From NCBI GenBank assembly GCA_040437565.1, contig JBDOQK010000002.1, positions 124,001 to 188,000 of the forward strand: DNA of 64,000 bases, in the 5' to 3' direction. The translations under genes and the position numbers were made by a program. Within the stretch, counting starts at the first letter, position 1; each line of letters opens with the position of its first letter. The notes beneath the pieces are model-generated. The model saw nothing but the letters and a program-made list of their open reading frames with translations. It searched no databases and had not been told where the DNA came from. The stretch comes from Albugo candida. Lineage: Eukaryota; Oomycota; Peronosporomycetes; Albuginales. Of the stretch, positions 59,634 to 64,000 are shown one piece after another.

Positions 59634-60148
59634 GTTCTATTTCTCCATGACACAACATGAAATAAAGCGTCTTATGACCTCATTGTTCGCCATTGTGTAC
59701 TGTATAGCTATGTTCATGCTCTTGGTGTAGTTGAGAGCCACTTTGGCTACTCACAAAGACCTGAAAGCTCCAAGTCATATAGAATCTGGCAATTTATTTG
59801 AGATTTCGAAGCGACTTGCTATTCCTCAGATCGTTTTTAGTGTCGTATACGAATACGGAGCATCGGTATGCTTGGTCAACGCACGTTACTACTGTCAACC
59901 GAAAAAGTAATCGACTCAAGCAATAAGCTCTTCCGTTGTTCGAGTGGTTTTTCGTGAACGCAACATCAAACTTTTGTTCCTTTTTAAAAGCCCGGGAAAA
60001 GCTTATTGTCGAGACGCGTTCATTAAACCGTCCATTTCAAAGGCCCCATGCCTTCAGTAGCTCTACACGTTGTTATTTTCATTCAACAAAGTTCAGACTT
60101 GACGATGAATTGACCAAATCCCCGTCTCTATCGCTACCAAAATTGCAT
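59634..60148. other. Convergent intergenic region, nothing recognised
   Basis: Between the 3' ends of the complex I subunit gene and the pseudouridine synthase gene. AATAAA-like text (aaataaag) at about 59661 may serve as the poly(A) signal of the former. Confidence 0.4.
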
Positions 60149-61983
60149 CTATGATTTGGTTTCCAGCTCCATTCCTTCCTTGGCGAGTTTCTCAACGCCG
60201 TACGCACTTGCATATGATAATATTTCTTGCTCAGTAGAGTGGAGTGGAAGCTTACCCTGCTTTAGATGCTACGGAAATAATGTGAGTCATGCGTTTAGGT
60301 AGTGATTCATTAAGTATCACCTCAATGATGCCATTTTGTAGATACACCACAAAACTTCCCGGAGCTATAATGAAATGCATGCAGAGTGCGGTTGCAAATT
60401 GCTTAGGAAGCACATCTCGTCGCCGGTGTTTTTGTGTCATCCAATCCAATCGATTCTGAAGAATAAATGCCGCGTGTCTCTGTTGTAAATGTGCTTTTTG
60501 CTCTTTTCTTTCCAGCAAAATAGCGCTCAATCGCGGTTCTGACAACAATTCGTCATTCTTGTCGAGATTGATACGTAAGTATTCACACCAGGCTTCCCAT
60601 GGAGCTCCTAAACCTTCAAGATTCCTCCATGCTCGAGTAATCTCACGGTAAATCACTTCGTGACGAAATGTTCGGGCAAGAGCTACTTCACGGTCATTGA
60701 GAAGCACTCGATGGACAGAAGGTGAATTCGTTGAAAAATCTGTGTTCCAGTCCCGCATAAGAGATACTCGATGTCGTTTTCCACCAAATGAATTGCTTCG
60801 TAATAAAAGGCCTTCAGCCGGTGCGATTGGAACTCTCACAATCTGATCCGTATACAAAGATGCGTCAAATACCGTATTTGACATTCCGTTGGTAGCAAAA
60901 CTTATCGCTCCACCGATCATACATCGTATTTGATGCAGTAGAAATGCTTGACCAGTGATGTGAATCTTAATGTACGGTTCCCCATAGAAATCCTCGATCA
61001 AACTACCTCGACATTGATATACAGCGCGACGGTGACGGGGTAACTTTGGTCGAAAGTGGAACGCGGTGTCGCCCGGAGCGGCAGGAGCCTCATCGGTGCC
61101 GATAGAAGCGGATGAAGTGTCTTCTTCTGTGGCTTCTGCATTGCGTCTGTTGTATTTCTGCATTTTCTTTTCGTGCAATTTGTAAAAGTGCGCACGCGAC
61201 CGCGTAAAGTTGTGGAAGTCGTGTATCCCTTCGTATTGCTCGAGCGCCGAAAAAAATCGCTGTACCATGATTTTCATCTGTCCTTTCATTAGTTGCTGAT
61301 TCTTTGTGATACAACTCGCTGACAAAAAAGCTAATGGAAGAAAATACTCGTATTCTCGTAAAGCGCACTCCGTTCGAGCATTAAAGCTATTACACACACG
61401 AGTGACCGAGAAAACTCTTATATTTGGTGGTAAGTTTGCATTTAGAGCCTTTGTGAGCCCGGAGACACGCCCGGTAACTGGGTCAATTACGTCTTCATCA
61501 AGCAGTAATTTTCCAGCAAACTGAAAGGAGAAGAAAATAAATCAGCTTTTATTTTGTGTACAAGTATCGACATACCACAATCGTACTTGCGTGAACTCCT
61601 TTGTCAGTTCGGCTACTGCGCGACCAGTCAATTTTGTTCAGATCTTGATAATTCGACTCGCGCAGAGCTCCAATCTGGAACATTGCTTTGCGTAACTCAT
61701 TCTCAATGGTTGGTACATTTGGATTCAATTGAACACCGTGATAGCCACTACCATTATATCCAGCGACAATGGCAACACGGCGCTTAACAAGTGGACTGGG
61801 TTGCGCACCCGAATTGGTGCTCATAACGCTGATCTCACTCATTGTACATTGTTTGCGATGCTGACACGTGTGTGGGATCTTGTAGGCAATGAGTTGTATT
61901 GAGCGTACGTGTGCGTTACGACCACATTTCCACTGCAAAACGTCAATATACGCTCTGTGAATAGGTCGAGTCATTGATGCCAT
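60149..61983 (-). CDS. tRNA pseudouridine synthase, TruA/PUS1 family, three exons
   Basis: Predicted 575 residues. Exons are 61983-61576, 61520-60321 and 60268-60149. Introns 61521-61575 (55 nt, GTATGT...TTTCAG) and 60269-60320 (52 nt, GTGATA...CCGTAG) are both phase 0. Residues 68-86 (KRRVAIVAGYNGSGYHGVQ) open the catalytic domain, and SRSSRTDKGVHA (residues 121-132) contains the catalytic aspartate, D127. Exon 2 continues with GKLLLDEDVIDP, FNARTECALREYEYFLP, FHNFTRSR, and the domain end EPYIKIHITGQAFLLHQIRCMIGG. Exon 3 adds HLKQGKLPLHSTEQEILSYA. The enzyme isomerises uridines in tRNA (eukaryotic PUS1 also modifies U2 snRNA) in nucleus or mitochondria. The 67-residue N-terminal extension could be a targeting sequence; Met48 or Met54 are alternative starts. 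Without the second intron the protein would end with an unrelated tail at 60252. Confidence 0.9.
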
Positions 61984-62105
61984 TGCATTATCCGTAGTTA
62001 TTTACACATAAATGCTTAATCTACCAGTTATTTCGTGTAACAGCCTTTTGGTTACTAACATTAACATTTCTAGCCAGTAGTACCGGTTTGAAGATTCAAA
62101 TCGGA
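61984..62105. promoter_or_regulatory. Short bidirectional promoter region
   Basis: Only 122 bp separate the divergent start codons of the pseudouridine synthase and kinesin genes, so their promoters must overlap or be shared. The sequence is A/T-rich. No TATA box is clearly placed. Confidence 0.55.
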
Positions 62106-64000
62106 ATGGAAACCAATAATGAAAATGTCAAAGTTTTCTGCCGAATCCGTCCGCCTGTGGAACATGAAAAATGCAAATCTGGGAGCTCCTCGATATTCTC
62201 AATTTCTAGTCCATTCTCGTCTCGAAAGTGTATTTCTGTACCGAAAACTCACGGCGCCAGTAAAACGATAAATGTTCATTTGAAATCGACTCCACAGACT
62301 CCAAAAAGCTTTACCTTTGATCGCGTTTTCGACGAAGAATCCTCACAGGACGATGTGTTCCAAATAGTGGGCGTCCCTCTCACAAGAGCGTGTTTGGCGG
62401 GATACAATGGAACGATCTTTGCGTATGGACAAACGGGTTCCGGGAAGACTTTCACAATGCAAGGACCAGAGAATTCATTATGGATGGAAAGCCACTCAGG
62501 ATCGGTGGTAAAGAGCTCTTCTTTACGTGGTGTGGTGCCGCGTGTGTTTGAGTATTTGTTTGATGAGAAATCACTTTTGGATTCCACAAAATCAGAACAG
62601 CCAAATGAAACAATCGAAATGGATTCATTTACAGAGAGAATAGAACACAAATTTACGTGTTCCTTCTTGGAAATTTATAATGAGAGAGTATTTGATCTGT
62701 TGGATCCGCGTGGAAATTCAGGAGCATCGAATGATTTTGGTGGATTACAGCTGCGGGAGAACGGTCGAAGAGGGGTTTTTGTAGAAGGATTGATAGAAAG
62801 TGTGGTTGAAAATGCCCAGCAAGCCACCGCATTGATGAAGCTGGGTGCACGAAATCGTCATGTGGGTCAGACTCTGATGAATCGAGAGAGCTCCCGCTCA
62901 CACAGCGTATTTATACTCCAAATACAAACAAAACAAATCAAAAGGGATGGTATCACTCGTATGAGAACATCTCGGTTCAATTTGGTCGACTTGGCAGGCT
63001 CAGAACGACAAAGAAGCACGGAAGCGTCCGGAGATCGACTGAAAGAAGCTGGAAGTATCAATAAGTCTCTTTCAGCACTCGGAAACGTCATTATGGGTCT
63101 GGTCGATAAATCAGCTGGCAAAAATCGTCATGTTCATTACCGTGACTCGAAGTTGACATTTTTGCTGAAAGACTCGCTTGGCGGCAACTCCAAGACTTTC
63201 ATGGTTGCGACTGTTTCTCCTTCTAGTGAATCTGCCCACGAGACATTATCCACACTGAAATTCGCACAACGAGCCAAGTCGATCCGAAACGAAGCCGTAA
63301 TCAATGAAGCAACAACGGGGAATGTTACTGTATTACAGCAAGAAATTCAGCGGTTAAAATTGCAATTGCAGTCACATCAAGGACGTGGGAATGAGATGTG
63401 TCGCGAAGTCGAGAAATCGGAGATGCACGCTCCGTCCATGCAGTCCAGCCTGGCATTGAAAGCTCCGGATGACCACTCTGCTATCGACGCCTCATCCAAC
63501 ACAAGACTTTGTGAGCTGGAGTGTACCTTGGCACAGCTCAGCGATCAGTACATCGATCTTCAAAAAGCTCACGAGCGATTAAAGGAAGGGAAAGCCCGCA
63601 CGGAGAACCTGATGACGAGTATGGAGCAGAAAATATCACATCAGAGATTTCTTCTTCGACTTTTGCAACATTCAGGCAACGACAAAGAGAAATCACCACA
63701 AGGATCCAACGTTCGAGACTCTATCGACGCAGAACTGAATTATACTCCAACAGTAGATGCAGTCCAGTGGCGCAACAAGTATGAAGAACTCGAAGAAGCG
63801 TACGTGCAATTGTTGGAGCAGAGTGACGACCAGCATATAGTGGATGGTACGCTTGGCGGATCCTACAACCATAGGGAGCTCATCGATGAATTCGAGAAAC
63901 TCAGCAAGATGTATGTGTCACTTTCGTGTCAGCTATCCCGCATCATCAGCGACAAACAAGAGCTCCAAAATGTACTGCGTGGTATGCGAAAAACGGAGGA
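62106..64000 (+). CDS. Kinesin motor protein, N-terminal motor (kinesin-12/KIF15-like), continues past window
   Basis: Open for 631 codons with no stop before the window end. The motor domain occupies residues about 8-405: start VKVFCRIRPP, P-loop GQTGSGKT at 108-115, FLEIYNERVFDLL, switch I NRESSRSHSVF, switch II LVDLAGSERQRS, then INKSLSALGNVI, HYRDSKLTFLLKDSLGGNSK and the neck-side LSTLKFAQRAKSIRNEAVIN. An N-terminal motor followed by LQQEIQRLKLQLQ coiled coil, with the FAQRAK..NEA junction, is most like plus-end-directed kinesin-12. The motor contains an insertion (about residues 130-170, acidic and serine-rich) between the P-loop region and the FLEIYNE block. It would act on spindle or cytoplasmic microtubules. 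The ATG at 62106 is the first Met of the frame and gives a normal short leader. Confidence 0.93.
   Translation, partial: METNNENVKVFCRIRPPVEHEKCKSGSSSIFSISSPFSSRKCISVPKTHGASKTINVHLKSTPQTPKSFTFDRVFDEESSQDDVFQIVGVPLTRACLAGYNGTIFAYGQTGSGKTFTMQGPENSLWMESHSGSVVKSSSLRGVVPRVFEYLFDEKSLLDSTKSEQPNETIEMDSFTERIEHKFTCSFLEIYNERVFDLLDPRGNSGASNDFGGLQLRENGRRGVFVEGLIESVVENAQQATALMKLGARNRHVGQTLMNRESSRSHSVFILQIQTKQIKRDGITRMRTSRFNLVDLAGSERQRSTEASGDRLKEAGSINKSLSALGNVIMGLVDKSAGKNRHVHYRDSKLTFLLKDSLGGNSKTFMVATVSPSSESAHETLSTLKFAQRAKSIRNEAVINEATTGNVTVLQQEIQRLKLQLQSHQGRGNEMCREVEKSEMHAPSMQSSLALKAPDDHSAIDASSNTRLCELECTLAQLSDQYIDLQKAHERLKEGKARTENLMTSMEQKISHQRFLLRLLQHSGNDKEKSPQGSNVRDSIDAELNYTPTVDAVQWRNKYEELEEAYVQLLEQSDDQHIVDGTLGGSYNHRELIDEFEKLSKMYVSLSCQLSRIISDKQELQNVLRGMRKTE

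Noticed and set aside
60252-60268. Stop at 60252 as the end of the pseudouridine synthase
   Set aside because: A phase-0 GT-AG intron just upstream gives a better C-terminus in another frame.
1-64000. CRISPR arrays, bacterial operons, riboswitches and tRNA/rRNA genes
   Set aside because: The window is eukaryotic, no regularly spaced repeats occur, and no structured RNA gene could be supported by eye.

Overview
The window is eukaryotic and most likely from an oomycete. A white rust (Albugo) or a Pythium-like lineage fits best. Three things point there. Introns are tiny (51-74 nt where I can place them) and begin GT and end AG. A fossil Crinkler (CRN) effector carries an LYLAK header. The host genes include an outer-dynein-arm docking protein, as expected in an organism with flagellated zoospores. 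The scaffold holds nine gaps of exactly 100 N. Three of them are flanked by perfect direct duplications, which look like unmerged contig ends.

Region 1 (1-26.6 kb) is a transposon graveyard. A broken CRN gene (about 2420-5600) is split by an RTE-like LINE (2924-4510) with a 13-bp target-site duplication. A second, minus-strand LINE (about 9.5-18.5 kb) is split by a Copia fossil (11150 to about 16180). A second Copia fossil (21387-26581) keeps both 253-bp LTRs, and its 5' LTR was later hit by a 678-bp non-autonomous DNA transposon with long terminal inverted repeats (25694-26371).

Region 2 (26.6-39.8 kb) holds decayed host genes and one intact gene. The clearest relic is a minus-strand enoyl-CoA delta-isomerase (29569-30503) whose splice sites survive although its frame does not. 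Weaker relics are a coiled-coil protein (27.4-28.6 kb) and traces resembling myotubularin and an alpha/beta hydrolase. The intact gene encodes a SAM-domain protein with a C-terminal cysteine cluster (36360-37451). Region 3 (39.9-44.8 kb) is a broken minus-strand Gypsy element of the chromodomain type.

Region 4 (47.2-64 kb) is compact and intact: an ODA docking coiled-coil protein (minus), the U-box ubiquitin ligase UFD2/UBE4 (plus), a NET-PHD-ePHD chromatin reader (minus), a GT-A glycosyltransferase (minus), mitochondrial ribosomal protein mL43 (minus, three exons), the complex I 21-kDa subunit (plus, two exons), a TruA/PUS1-type tRNA pseudouridine synthase (minus, three exons) and a kinesin running off the window end (plus). 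Several neighbours are divergent or only 55-122 bp apart. These are housekeeping functions (translation, respiration, ubiquitin, chromatin, cytoskeleton) next to a repeat-rich, effector-bearing flank. This is the mosaic known from oomycete genomes.
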